NCBI GenBank assembly: GCA_963788935.1
Contig: CAWBIM010000003.1
Coordinates: 372,001 to 436,000 of the forward strand
Source of the DNA: JAOPZW01 sp963788935
GTDB taxonomy: Bacteria > Actinomycetota > Thermoleophilia > Solirubrobacterales > Solirubrobacteraceae
Direction: 5' to 3'
Length of the DNA: 64,000 bases
In this document: one piece after another, positions 25,257 through 34,467 of the stretch
How positions within the stretch are numbered: position 1 is the first letter of the stretch
How the letters are laid out: each line of letters begins with the position of its first letter
Translations under genes and position numbers: made by a program
Notes under the pieces: generated by a model
Database searches by the model: none
What the model was told of the DNA's origin: nothing
What the model saw: the letters and a program-made list of their open reading frames with translations, nothing else

Positions 25257-25265
25257 GCCCGACCA

Positions 25266-28200
25266 ATGCGCGACTACCTCGACGCCATCAGCAGCCGAGT
25301 CGTCGTCTTCGACGGCGGTATGGGTGCGACGCTGGAGCAGTTCGACCTCACCGCCGAGGACTACGGCGGCCTGCCGGGCAAGTGCCACGAGGCGCTGATC
25401 CTGCACCGGCCCGGACGTCATCGAGGGCGTCCACCACTCGATGGTCGAGTCGGGCGCGGAGGTCGTCGAGACCGACACCTTCCAGGCCAGCCGGCTCAAG
25501 CTCGACGAGTGGGGTCTCGCGGACCACACGCTCGAGATCAACCGCAAGGCGGCCGAGATCGCGCGCAAGGCCGTCGGCGAGGAGCGCTTCGTCGCGGGCT
25601 CGATCGGCCCGACCGGCCACCTGCCCGCCTCGGACGACCCGACCCTCGGCCGGATCACCTTCCGCGAGCTCTTCGAGGTCTTCGCCGAGCAGGCGCAGGG
25701 CCTCCTCGAGGGCGGCGCCGACCTGCTGATCATCGAGACCGCGCAGGACATCCTCGAGGTCAAGGCGTCGATCTTCGGCGCGCGCGAGGCGTTCAAGCGC
25801 GTCGGGCGCAGCGTGCCGATCCAGGCGAGCGTCTCGCTCCTGCCCCAGGGCGGCAAGATGCTCCTCGGCACCGACATCGCGAGCGCGCTCACGACGCTCG
25901 AGGCCCTCGACGTCGACGCCGTCGGCCTGAACTGCTCGACCGGCCCCGAGGACATGCGCGACGCGATCCGCTACCTCGGCGAGTACTCGAGCGTCCCGGT
26001 CCACTGCATCCCGAACGCCGGCCTCCCGCTCCAGGGCCCCGACGGCGAGACGATCTTCCCCGAGACGCCCGAGGAGCTCTCGGACATCCTCGGCGAGTTC
26101 GTCGACCGCTACGGCGTGACGATCGTCGGCGGCTGCTGCGGCACGACGCCCGAGCACATCGAGGCGATCGTCGAGCGCTGCGCCGGCCACACCGTCGGCC
26201 CGCGCCCCGAGCGCCGCCCGACGCAGGTCTCGAGCATGATGGCCTCCACGCCGCTCGTGCAGGACCCGCGCCCGACGCTCGTCGGCGAGCGCGTCAACTC
26301 GCAGGGCTCGCGCAAGGCCAAGGAGCTGCTCCTGGCCGACGACTACGACGGCCTCGTGCAGGTCGCCGAGGACCAGGTCGAGGGCGGCGCCCATGTGCTC
26401 GACGTCTGCGTCGCGCTCACCGAGCGCCAGGACGAGGCCGAGCAGATGCGCCAGGTCGTCAAGCGCATCGCGCTCACCCAGCCCTCCCCCATCCAGGTCG
26501 ACTCGACCGAGCCCGAGGTCATCGAGGCCGCGCTCGAGCAGATCCCCGGCCGCGCGATCGTCAACTCCGTGAACCTCGAGGCCGGGCGCGACAAGCTCGA
26601 CCGCGTCGCGCCGCTCGCGCTCGCCCACGGCGCCGCCCTGATCGCGCTGACGATCGACGAGGTCGGCATGGCCAAGACGGCCGAGCGCAAGGTCGAGATC
26701 GCCCAGCGCATCAAGGAGATGGCCTGCGACGAGCACGGCCTCGAGCCCGAGGCGCTGATCTTCGACTGCCTGACCTTCACGCTCACGACGGGCGACGAGG
26801 AGTGGCGGCCGAGCGCGGTCGCGACGATCGAGGGCATCCGCCGCATCAAGGAGGAGATCCCGGGCGTGCGCACCTCGCTCGGCGTGTCGAACGTCTCCTT
26901 CGGCGTCTCGCAGCCCGCCCGCGCGGTCCTCAACTCGGTCTTCCTGCACCACTGCGTCGAGGCCGGCCTGGACCTCGCGATGGTCAACCCGAACCACATC
27001 ACGCCGTACGGCGAGATCCCGGACAACGAGCGCGAGCTCGCCGACGACCTCGTCTGGGACCGGCGCGAGGACGCGCTCGAGCGCTTCATCGCCCACTTCG
27101 AGTCCAAGGGCGAGCAGGCCGAGGAGGAGGTCGAGGCGGCGACCGCGGGCATGGAGCCCGAGGAGGCGCTGCACTTCCACATCCTGCGCCGCAAGCGCGA
27201 CGGCGTCGAGGACCAGATCGACGCCGCCGTCGAGAAGATCGGTGCCGTGCCGGTCCTCAACGAGGTCCTGCTGCCGGCGATGAAGGAGGTCGGCGACAAG
27301 TTCGGGGCCGGCGAGCTCATCCTGCCGTTCGTCCTGCAGAGCGCCGAGGTCATGAAGCGCGCGGTCGCCCAGCTCGAGCAGTACCTCGACAAGCTCGAGG
27401 GCTACACGAAGGGCACCGTCGTCCTCGCGACCGTGTTCGGCGACGTCCACGACATCGGCAAGTCGCTCGTGAACACGATCCTCACGAACAACGGCTACAC
27501 GGTCGTCGACCTCGGCAAGCAGGTCCCGATCCAGACGATCCTCGAGGCGGCCAAGGAGCACGACGCCACGGCGATCGGGCTCAGCGCGCTGCTCGTCTCG
27601 ACCTCCAAGCAGATGCCGATGTGCATCCAGGAGCTCCACGAGCAGGGCCTCGAGTTCCCCGTCCTCATCGGCGGCGCGGCGATCAACCGCGACTTCGGCC
27701 TGCGCGCCCTGTACCCGCACGGGCGCGAGGACGACACGATCTACGAGCCCGGCGTCTTCTACTGCAAGGACGCGTTCGAGGGCCTCGCGAAGATGGACCA
27801 GATCATCGACGCCGACCGCCGCCAGGAGCTGGTCACGAAGACCCAGGACGCGGCCAAGAAGCTGCGCCAGAAGGGCCCCGAGCCCGACCAGGGCGACACG
27901 ACCGACGCCTCGGTGCGCTCGGCCGCGCGGACCGACACCCCGATCCCCGAGCCGCCGTTCTGGGGCCGGCGCGAGATCGAGGCCGACATGGACGCGGTCT
28001 TCCACCACCTCGACACCCACGTGCTGTTCAAGCTCCACTGGGGCGGGCGCGGCGTGAAGGGCGAGGCGTGGGAGAAGCTCGTGTCCGAGGACTTCCGCCC
28101 GCGCCTGGAGCGCATGTGGCGCGAGGCCGACTACCTGCACCCGCGCGCGGTGCTCGGCTACTTCCCCTGCTACAGCGAGGGCAACGAGGTCGTCGTGCTC

Positions 28201-28803
28201 GACCCCGAGGACCGCGAGACGGTGCTCGAGCGGCTCGTGTTCCCGCGCCAGCCCAAGCACGACCGCATCTGCCTCGCGGACTGGTTCCGCCCGAAGGAGA
28301 GCGGCGAGCTCGACGTCGTCGCGCTTCAGGCGGTCACCGCCGGCGACGAGGTCACCGAGCTGATGGCGAAGCTCGAGGCCGACGGCGAGTTCGCCGAGCA
28401 GCTCTTCACCCACGGCCTCGGCGTCCAGACGGCCGAGGGCATGGCCGAGTGGCTGCACGCGCAGGTCCGCACCGACCTCGGCATCGAGCCCGGCCAGGGC
28501 CGGCGCTACTCGTGGGGCTATCCCGCGTGCCCGGAGCAGTCCGAGCACGAGAAGGTCTTCCGGCTCCTCGACGCGCCCGCGATCGGGCTGCGGCTGAGCG
28601 GCGGCTACGCGGTCGAGCCCGAGCAGTCCACGATCGCGATCGTCGCCCACCACCCGCAGGCCGTGTACTTCGGGATGAAGTCCGGCTTCCTGCCGAAGAC
28701 CGACCGCCAGGCGCGCGACGAGCTCATCGCCGGCACCGACCGCGACCCGGCGAACATCCGGGCCGGCGTGCCGGACGCCGAGCCGGCCGAAGCCGGCGTC
28801 TGA
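25266..28803 (+). CDS. metH: cobalamin-dependent methionine synthase (one frameshift)
   Basis: MetH transfers the methyl group of methyltetrahydrofolate to homocysteine through cobalamin. All four modules are present in about 1179 residues: homocysteine domain with the zinc Cys in GLNCSTGP and GGCCGTTPEHI; pterin domain (LVGERVNSQGSR, LDVCVALTER); B12 domain with the ligand His in GDVHDIGKSLV near residue 726; and the C-terminal AdoMet reactivation domain (RRYSWGYPACPEQSEHEKVF). One extra G near 25410 shifts the frame after the first 48 codons; removing it joins EALILHRP to DVIEGVHHSM without loss. This is probably a sequencing error, since the remaining 1120 residues are intact. The gene stands alone, with its own promoter. 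Confidence 0.93.
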
Positions 28804-28821
28804 GCGCTGCCGCGATCCCCA

Positions 28822-28838
28822 CGGCGCCCGGCGCCGTA
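28822..28838. promoter_or_regulatory. palindrome in front of the CNNM-type gene
   Basis: ACGGCGCC and GGCGCCGT flank a single C. It lies in the 50-base metH-CNNM gap, just ahead of a TAGGCC (28842-28847) that could be an imperfect -10 six bases before the GTG. Confidence 0.25.
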
Positions 28839-28853
28839 CCGTAGGCCGGGCCC

Positions 28854-30209
28854 GTGATCGCCGGAGAAATCATCCTTGCGCTGCTGCTCGTCGCCGCGAA
28901 CGGCTTCTTCGTGGCGGTCGAGTTCGGCATCGCCCGGCTGCGCCCGACGCAGGCGTCGGAGTTCGTCCGCAGCGGGCGGCCGGGGGCGAAGTCGGTCCAG
29001 CACGCGGTCGAGCACATCGACAGCTACCTGTCGGCCTGCCAGCTCGGGATCACGATCTGCTCGCTGGGCCTCGGCGCCCTGGGCGAGCCGGCGTTCCACG
29101 ACGCGCTCGAGCCGCTGCTCGGGGACGCGGCCGAGATCGCCGGGATCGGGCTGGCCTCGGCGCTCGCGTTCATCCTCATCACGATGCTCCACGTCGTCGT
29201 CGGCGAGCTCGCGCCCAAGAGCGCCGCGATCGCCCGGACGCCGCCGATCGTGCTCGCCCTCACGCCGGCGATGCGCATGTTCTACTTCGCGACGAAGCCG
29301 ATCGTCGAGCTGCTCAACGGCCTCGGCAACCTCGTGCTCAAGCCGTTCGGCATCCCGCCCGCGTCCGAGGCCGGCAGCCAGCCGCACAGCGAGGACGAGC
29401 TGCGGCTGCTGCTGCGCGAGAGCTCGCGCGAGGGGACGATCGGCCGCGAGGAGCAGGAGCTGTCCGAGGCCGCGCTCGTCTTCGGCGACCTCCGCGCCCG
29501 CGAGGTCATGAAGCCGCGGGCCGAGGTCGCCTACGTGACGACGGACGACACGCCGCGGCGGGTCGCCGAGCGCGTCATCGAGACCGGCCACACGCGGCTG
29601 CCGCTGTGCGAGCCCGACGGCGGGCTCGACGCCGCGGTGGGCGTCATCAACGCGAAGGACCTGCTGCCGGCCGCGTTCGAGCCCGACCGCGACCTCGACC
29701 TGCGCGAGATCGCGCGCCCGATCGCCCACGTCTCGGAGTCGGCCCGCGTCGACCGCGTCCTGCGCGACATGCGCCGCGACCGCCGCCACATCGCGCTCGT
29801 CCACGACGAGCACGGCACGGTCGTCGGCCTCGTGACGCTCGAGGACATCCTCGAGGAGCTCGTCGGCGAGATCGACGACGAGTTCGACCCCGAGCACCGC
29901 GACCCGATCCGGCGCGAGGACGGCGTCGTCGTCATCGACGGCTCGGCCGCCGCCCGCGACGTCGCCGACCAGCTCGGCTTCGAGCTCGAGGGCCACCACG
30001 AGACGACCATCGGCGGCTACCTGTCCGAGGAGCTCGGCCGCGTCCCGCGCGCGGGCGAGGAGGTCGAGCTGCACGGCCGGCGCTTCGCGGTCAGCGGCGT
30101 CGACGGGACGCTCGTGACCGAGCTGCGGGTCGAGACCGAGCCGCGGACCGGACGGCGCGACGGCTACGACGGCGAGGCCGCGACGCGCTCCGGGCGCGAC
30201 GACGGCTGA
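28854..30209 (+). CDS. CNNM/HlyC-CorC family membrane protein with CBS pair
   Basis: A 451-residue protein of the hemolysin C/CNNM family, linked to magnesium or cobalt export in studied members. Residues 1-190 form the DUF21 membrane domain (AANGFFVAVEFGIARLRPTQ at the start and HVVVGELAPKSAAI). Residues about 210-340 are a CBS pair (RPRAEVAYV-like and DEHGTVVGLVTLEDILEELVGE, cited in part), which binds adenine nucleotides. Residues 355-430 are the CorC/HlyC C-terminal domain (IDGSAAARDVADQLG). The tail overlaps the converging GIY-YIG gene by 46 bases. The GTG lies six bases after TAGGCC. Confidence 0.92.
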   Translation: MIAGEIILALLLVAANGFFVAVEFGIARLRPTQASEFVRSGRPGAKSVQHAVEHIDSYLSACQLGITICSLGLGALGEPAFHDALEPLLGDAAEIAGIGLASALAFILITMLHVVVGELAPKSAAIARTPPIVLALTPAMRMFYFATKPIVELLNGLGNLVLKPFGIPPASEAGSQPHSEDELRLLLRESSREGTIGREEQELSEAALVFGDLRAREVMKPRAEVAYVTTDDTPRRVAERVIETGHTRLPLCEPDGGLDAAVGVINAKDLLPAAFEPDRDLDLREIARPIAHVSESARVDRVLRDMRRDRRHIALVHDEHGTVVGLVTLEDILEELVGEIDDEFDPEHRDPIRREDGVVVIDGSAAARDVADQLGFELEGHHETTIGGYLSEELGRVPRAGEEVELHGRRFAVSGVDGTLVTELRVETEPRTGRRDGYDGEAATRSGRDDG

Positions 30210-30448
30210 GCCGCGACCAGCGCGAGCTTCTCGGCCCGCGTCAGGCGCTTGATGCGCGCCTCCTCGCGGCGGGCCGCAGAGTGGTCGGGCATCGGCAGCG
30301 CGAGGGCGAGCGCGACCGGCCGCCGGCTGCGGGTGTAGGCGCTCGCCGTCCCCGCCTCGTGACGGGCGAGGCGGCGGTCGAGGTCGACGGTCCAGCCGCA
30401 GTACAGCGAGCCGTCGACGCAGCGCAGGAGGTAGACCCAGGCGCTCAC
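30164..30448 (-). CDS. GIY-YIG nuclease superfamily protein
   Basis: A 94-residue single-domain GIY-YIG protein of the YhbQ/UPF0213 type. The family start is WVYLLRCVDGSLYCGWT, in place of the strict GIY...YIG, with the conserved Arg in LDRRLARHEAG and a final helix (EEARIKRLTRAEKLALV). The substrate of this group is not established. The GTG at 30448 overlaps the NYN gene's stop by four bases, so both nuclease-like proteins are made from one mRNA. Its C-terminus is antisense to the end of the CNNM-type gene. Confidence 0.9.
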   Translation of the reverse strand: MSAWVYLLRCVDGSLYCGWTVDLDRRLARHEAGTASAYTRSRRPVALALALPMPDHSAARREEARIKRLTRAEKLALVAAQPSSRPERVAASPS

Positions 30449-30882
30449 GGCGAGCCCCTTCGCGGGCGGGGCGGGTCCTCCTCCCCGCCGGCGGCCAGCG
30501 CGTCCAGCCGGCGGCGCAGCTCGCCCGCCCCCACGACCTCGGCGCCGGCCGCGCGGACCCGTCCCGCCAGGCGCGCGTCGGAGGTGACGACGCGCAGGGC
30601 GCCGGGGTCGTCGTCCCCCGCCGCGATCTCGGCGATGTCGTCGTCGGCGGCGTCGGGGCCGCGGCGACGGGCGAAGCGAACGTCGACCCGGGCGGCCTGC
30701 ACCTCGCGCGCGCGCCCGTCGAAGACCACGGTCACGGGGTCGCCGGTGGCCTCGGCGAGCGCGTCGAGCTCGCGGGTCAGGCGGCGCATCGCGCCGGTGC
30801 GGTCGCGCCACCATCCGTCCGGGCGCGAGCCGATGACGTTCATCCCGTCGACGAGCCAGCGGACCGGCCGGGCGGAGGGCAT
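30445..30882 (-). CDS. NYN/PIN-like domain protein (YacP family)
   Basis: A 145-residue protein with a NYN ribonuclease fold related to YacP/Rae1. Acidic residues expected at the metal site can be seen in WLVDGMNVIGS, VVFDGRA and VVTSDARL. Rae1 cuts mRNA in the ribosomal A site in Bacillus; whether this one does is not known. The ATG is six bases after TAGGGT, a leaderless arrangement. It is first in a two-gene operon with the GIY-YIG gene. Confidence 0.88.
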   Translation of the reverse strand: MPSARPVRWLVDGMNVIGSRPDGWWRDRTGAMRRLTRELDALAEATGDPVTVVFDGRAREVQAARVDVRFARRRGPDAADDDIAEIAAGDDDPGALRVVTSDARLAGRVRAAGAEVVGAGELRRRLDALAAGGEEDPPRPRRGSP

Positions 30883-30888
30883 CGCCCC

Positions 30889-30894
30889 ACCCTA
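30889..30894 (-). promoter_or_regulatory. -10 element TAGGGT of the NYN/GIY-YIG operon (leaderless)
   Basis: TAGGGT ends six bases before the ATG at 30882. Confidence 0.55.
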
Positions 30895-30951
30895 GAGCCG
30901 GCGCGCCAAACGGCGTGCACGCGCGCCACGCGGCGTGGGAGACTCGCGCGC

Positions 30952-33900
30952 ATGGCCGCTTGCCCGAGGTGTGGGCTGGCCGCCGCCGAGGGGGCCAGAT
31001 TCTGTGTGCAGTGCGGTGCGTCGCTCGTGCCGGCGTCGCCGGCCGACGCCCCGATCCGCAAGACGGTCACGGTCGTCTTCTCCGACGTCAAGGACTACAC
31101 GGCGCTCAGCGAGCGCCTCGACATCGAGGCCCTCGAGCAGCTGATGAACCGCTACCTCGGCGAGATGCGGCGGATCGTCGAGCGTCACGGCGGCGTCGTC
31201 GAGAAGTTCATCGGCGACGCGGTCATGGCGCTGTTCGGCGTGCCGCGCCTGCACGAGGACGACGTCGTCCGGGCGGCGCGGGCCGCGCTCGAGATGCGCG
31301 CGACGCTCGAGACCCTCAACCGCGACTTCGGCGACGCGTGGAACGTCCAGCTCGTCACCCACACGGGGATCAACACGGGCGAGATCGCGTTCACCGCCTC
31401 GCCCGGGGGCGAGGCGCTGACGCTCGGCGACCCGGTCAACGTCGCCGAGCGCCTGCAGGGCGCGGCCGGGCCGCGGGAGATCCTCGTCGGAGCGATGACC
31501 GAGCGCCTGCTGCGCGATCGCGCCAACCTCGAGCCGGTGCCGCCGCTGCGGCTCAAGGGCAAGACCGACCTGGTCGCGGCGTGGCGGCTGCTGTCGATGG
31601 ACCCGGCGCGGACGGCGGCGCCGCGCAGCCCGCTCGTCGGGCGCGGCCGCGACCTGTCCACGCTGCGCGACGCGTTCGTCGACGTGATCGCCACCCGGCG
31701 GCCGGCGATGGTGACCGTCGTCGGCGCGGCCGGGATCGGCAAGTCGCGCCTGGCCCGCGAGCTGATCGCCGCGATCTCGCCACGGGCGACGGTCGCGACC
31801 GGCCGCTGCGTGCCCTACGGCGAGGGCATCACCTACCGGCCGCTGGCCGAGGTCGTCCGCACGCTCGCCGGCCGCGTCGACGAGGCGGCGATCGGCGCGT
31901 TCGCCGGCGATGACGCCGACGGGCGGCGCGTCGCCGAGCGGATCGCGCGCCTGGTCGGCGCCGCGCCGGGCCCGGTGGCGGTCGAGGAGGCGCACTGGGC
32001 CGTCCGGCGCCTGCTCGAGATCGCCGCTCGCGACCGCCCGCTCGTCCTGATCCTCGACGACGTCCACTGGGCCGAGCCGACGCTGCTCGACGCGCTCGAG
32101 CACGTCGCCGCCCACGCCGCGGGCGTCCCGCTGCTCGTGGTCTGCCTCGCCCGTCCGGAGCTGCTCGAGCGCCGGCCGGAGTGGCGCGAGACGGGATCCG
32201 GCCGGTCCGTCGTCACGCTCGCCCCGCTCGACGACGAGGCGGCGGCCGATCTGCTCTCCCGCCTCGCGGGCGGCCGGGTCGCGGGCACGGCCGACGGCGC
32301 GCGGCTGCTCGCGACGGCGGAGGGCAACCCGTTCTTCCTCGAGCAGATGGTCGCGATGCTCGACGAGCCGGGCGAGGTCGTGGCCGGGCCGCCCCCGACG
32401 ATCCAGGCCCTGCTCGCCGCCCGCATCGACGGCCTCCCCTCGCCCGAGCGCACCGTCCTCGACCGCGCGGCGATCGAGGGCGGGACGTTCCACCGCGGCG
32501 CGGTCGCGCGGCTGCTGCCGGCCTTCGACGCCGCGGACCTCGACGACCGCCTCGCGACCCTCACGCGGCGGCAGCTCATCCGCCCCGCGGCGGCCGAGAT
32601 CCCGGGCGAGATCGGCTACCGCTTCGCCCACATCCTCATCCGCGACGTCGCCTACGAGCTCGTGTCGAAGGCGGCGCGCATCGACCTGCACGAGGGCTAC
32701 GCCACGTGGCTCGAGGCCCGCGACGGGGACGCCCGCGACGAGCTGATCGGCTACCACCTCGAGCGCGCGCACGACACGCACGCCGAGCTGCACCCGGTCG
32801 CCGGCGAGCGCCGCCGGGCCCTCGGCCTCGCCGCGGCGGCCCGCCTCGGGGCGGCCGGCCGCGTGGCGCTCGATCGCGGCGACCTGCCGGCCGGGGCGAG
32901 CCTCCTCGAGCGGGCGAGCCGCCTGCTGCCGGAGGACCACACCGACCGCTCCCGGACCGCGCCGGACCTCGGCCTCGCGCTCGTCCAGCTCGGCCGGCTC
33001 GCCGACGCGGCCGTCGTCCTCGACGACGCCGCGGCGCGCGCCGCCGCCCGCGGCGACGCGCTCGCGGTCGCCCACGCCCGGACGGTCCGCTTCTTCGCGC
33101 GCGTCCAGGTCGACTCGGCCGCCGCGGCCGATGAGCTCGGCGAGGCCTTCGCGAGCCTCTCCGCGGGGTTCTCGGTCGCGGGCGACGACGTCGGCCTGGC
33201 TCGCCTGTGGCGGGCCCGCGGGCTCGTCCACTGGCTCGCGGGCCGCTGCGCCGCCGCCGAGGCGGACTGGATCCTCGGCGCCGACCACTCCGTCGCGGGC
33301 GGCGACGAGTACGGCCGCGGCGACGCGCTGAGCTGGATCGTGTCGGCGATGGCGCTCGGCCCGACGCCCGTGCCGCGCGCGATCGCGCGTTGCGAGCGGA
33401 TCCTCGAGCAGCTCCAGAACGACCGCAACATGGCGGCGCTGGCGATGCGGCCGATGGCGCACCTGCACGCGATGTCGGGCCGCTTCGACCGCGCGAACGA
33501 CCTGCTCGAGCAGAGCAACCGCCTGCTCGCGGACCTCGGCGTGAGCATGCACTCGGCCGTCGCGCACTACGACGCGTTCGTCTTCATGCTCGCCGACGAC
33601 CACTCAGGCGCCGAGGCCGTGCTGCGGACCGGCTACGAGCAGCTCGAGGCGATGGGCGAGCGCGCGCTGCTGTCGACCACGGCCGCGCTGCTCGCGGAGG
33701 CGCTGCTCGCCCAGGACCGCGACGACGAGGCGTGGCACTACGCCGACGCCGCCGAGGAGGCCGCCTCGTCCGACGACCTGAATGCCCACATGCTCTGCCG
33801 CTCGGTGCGGGCCCGCCTCCTCGCCCGCCGCGGCGAATTCGCCGCGGCCGACCGGCTCAGCCACGAGGCCGTCGACCTCGCCGCGCAGACCGACTGGATC

Positions 33901-34065
33901 GTCGATCACGCCGACACGCTGGTCGCCCGCGCCGAGGTCCAGCGCGCCGCCGGGGAGCGCAACGTGGCAATCGTCACACTCCGCGACGCCCTCGCGCTCT
34001 ATGAACGTAAAGCACACACGACCTCCGCCGAACGCGCGAGGTCGCTCATCGCGGAGTGGGCCTGA
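30952..34065 (+). CDS. zinc-ribbon, class III nucleotide cyclase, AAA ATPase and TPR signalling protein
   Basis: A 1037-residue multidomain protein. Residues 4-21 hold a zinc ribbon (C4, C7, C18, C21). Residues about 36-215 are a class III nucleotidyl cyclase domain with both metal Asp (D45 in VFSDVKDYT and D89 in EKFIGDAVMALFG), K85 of the base site, and D160, N163 and R167 in LGDPVNVAERL, so it should be active. Residues 226-530 are an ATPase of the AAA/STAND type: Walker A GAAGIGKS at 258-265 and Walker B LVLILDDVHWAE. The remaining half is helical TPR-like repeats. This architecture is common in Actinobacteria and Rhizobia; the signal it senses is unknown. It is followed at 17 bases by a small gene. 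Confidence 0.9.
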   Translation: MAACPRCGLAAAEGARFCVQCGASLVPASPADAPIRKTVTVVFSDVKDYTALSERLDIEALEQLMNRYLGEMRRIVERHGGVVEKFIGDAVMALFGVPRLHEDDVVRAARAALEMRATLETLNRDFGDAWNVQLVTHTGINTGEIAFTASPGGEALTLGDPVNVAERLQGAAGPREILVGAMTERLLRDRANLEPVPPLRLKGKTDLVAAWRLLSMDPARTAAPRSPLVGRGRDLSTLRDAFVDVIATRRPAMVTVVGAAGIGKSRLARELIAAISPRATVATGRCVPYGEGITYRPLAEVVRTLAGRVDEAAIGAFAGDDADGRRVAERIARLVGAAPGPVAVEEAHWAVRRLLEIAARDRPLVLILDDVHWAEPTLLDALEHVAAHAAGVPLLVVCLARPELLERRPEWRETGSGRSVVTLAPLDDEAAADLLSRLAGGRVAGTADGARLLATAEGNPFFLEQMVAMLDEPGEVVAGPPPTIQALLAARIDGLPSPERTVLDRAAIEGGTFHRGAVARLLPAFDAADLDDRLATLTRRQLIRPAAAEIPGEIGYRFAHILIRDVAYELVSKAARIDLHEGYATWLEARDGDARDELIGYHLERAHDTHAELHPVAGERRRALGLAAAARLGAAGRVALDRGDLPAGASLLERASRLLPEDHTDRSRTAPDLGLALVQLGRLADAAVVLDDAAARAAARGDALAVAHARTVRFFARVQVDSAAAADELGEAFASLSAGFSVAGDDVGLARLWRARGLVHWLAGRCAAAEADWILGADHSVAGGDEYGRGDALSWIVSAMALGPTPVPRAIARCERILEQLQNDRNMAALAMRPMAHLHAMSGRFDRANDLLEQSNRLLADLGVSMHSAVAHYDAFVFMLADDHSGAEAVLRTGYEQLEAMGERALLSTTAALLAEALLAQDRDDEAWHYADAAEEAASSDDLNAHMLCRSVRARLLARRGEFAAADRLSHEAVDLAAQTDWIVDHADTLVARAEVQRAAGERNVAIVTLRDALALYERKAHTTSAERARSLIAEWA

Positions 34066-34082
34066 GGGCCCCAGGAGGGATC

Positions 34083-34436
34083 ATGATGGTTGGGAAGGTC
34101 GACGAAGAGCTGTTCATCGCGCACGGAACGCACACCCTCACGATCACCGGGACGGTCAAGCCGTCGGAGCTCGGGGCGTCGGCGGGTGACGAGGTGCTGG
34201 TCGAGGTACTCGAACTGCGGCAGGGCGACCGCAAGGTGAGTTGCAATCGCGCGTTCCCGGTCGTGGACCCGGCGGTGGAGCTCGCCTGGTCGATGGTCGT
34301 CAGCGCGAGCCACTTCAACACCGGGCCTGCGGACCAGAGCAAGGCGGAGGCGACGCTGCGCCCCCAGAACGGCGGCGGGGGCGCCTCCGAGAAGTGGGAT
34401 CAGCCGTCCCCGGCGATCATGATCACGAAGCTCTGA
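34083..34436 (+). CDS. conserved small protein of unknown function
   Basis: A 117-residue protein I do not recognise. GGAGG stands just before the ATG at 34083 (a second ATG follows at 34086). The sequence is strand-rich (EELFIAHGTHTLTITGTV, EVLVEVLELRQGDRKVSC) with one Cys, and ends in a Gly-rich loop and SPAIMITKL. It is 17 bases downstream of the cyclase-ATPase gene and on the same strand, so it is probably co-transcribed; a role as partner or target is a guess. Confidence 0.7.
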   Translation: MMVGKVDEELFIAHGTHTLTITGTVKPSELGASAGDEVLVEVLELRQGDRKVSCNRAFPVVDPAVELAWSMVVSASHFNTGPADQSKAEATLRPQNGGGGASEKWDQPSPAIMITKL

Positions 34437-34440
34437 CGAC

Positions 34441-34456
34441 GCCGGCCGGGGCCGGC
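34441..34456. terminator. GC-rich palindrome between converging genes
   Basis: GCCGGCC and GGCCGGC around two G, in the 31-base gap between converging genes. There is no T-run, so termination is only suggested. Confidence 0.35.
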
Positions 34457-34467
34457 CGCGACTGCGG

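Noticed and set aside
24640..25265. Cobalamin or SAM riboswitch as a leader of metH
   Set aside because: I looked for the B12 box, the CCCGC-ACTG core and SAM-type cores and found only weak partial matches (about 11 of 17 positions for a B12 box near 25002). A good promoter lies only nine bases before the metH ATG, so that upstream stretch would not be in the mRNA.
25400..25420. Programmed frameshift in metH
   Set aside because: No slippery heptamer or downstream pseudoknot is visible; similar one-base breaks occur in six other unrelated genes, so a sequencing error is far simpler.
25348..28653. Very long minus-strand open frame opposite metH
   Set aside because: It is the antisense shadow of a strongly biased GC-rich gene; it has no family match, and similar long shadows occur opposite many genes here.
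30952..34065. STAND-type defence NTPase
   Set aside because: The N-terminal domain is an apparently active nucleotide cyclase and the architecture matches common cyclase-ATPase-TPR signalling proteins, with no defence neighbours.
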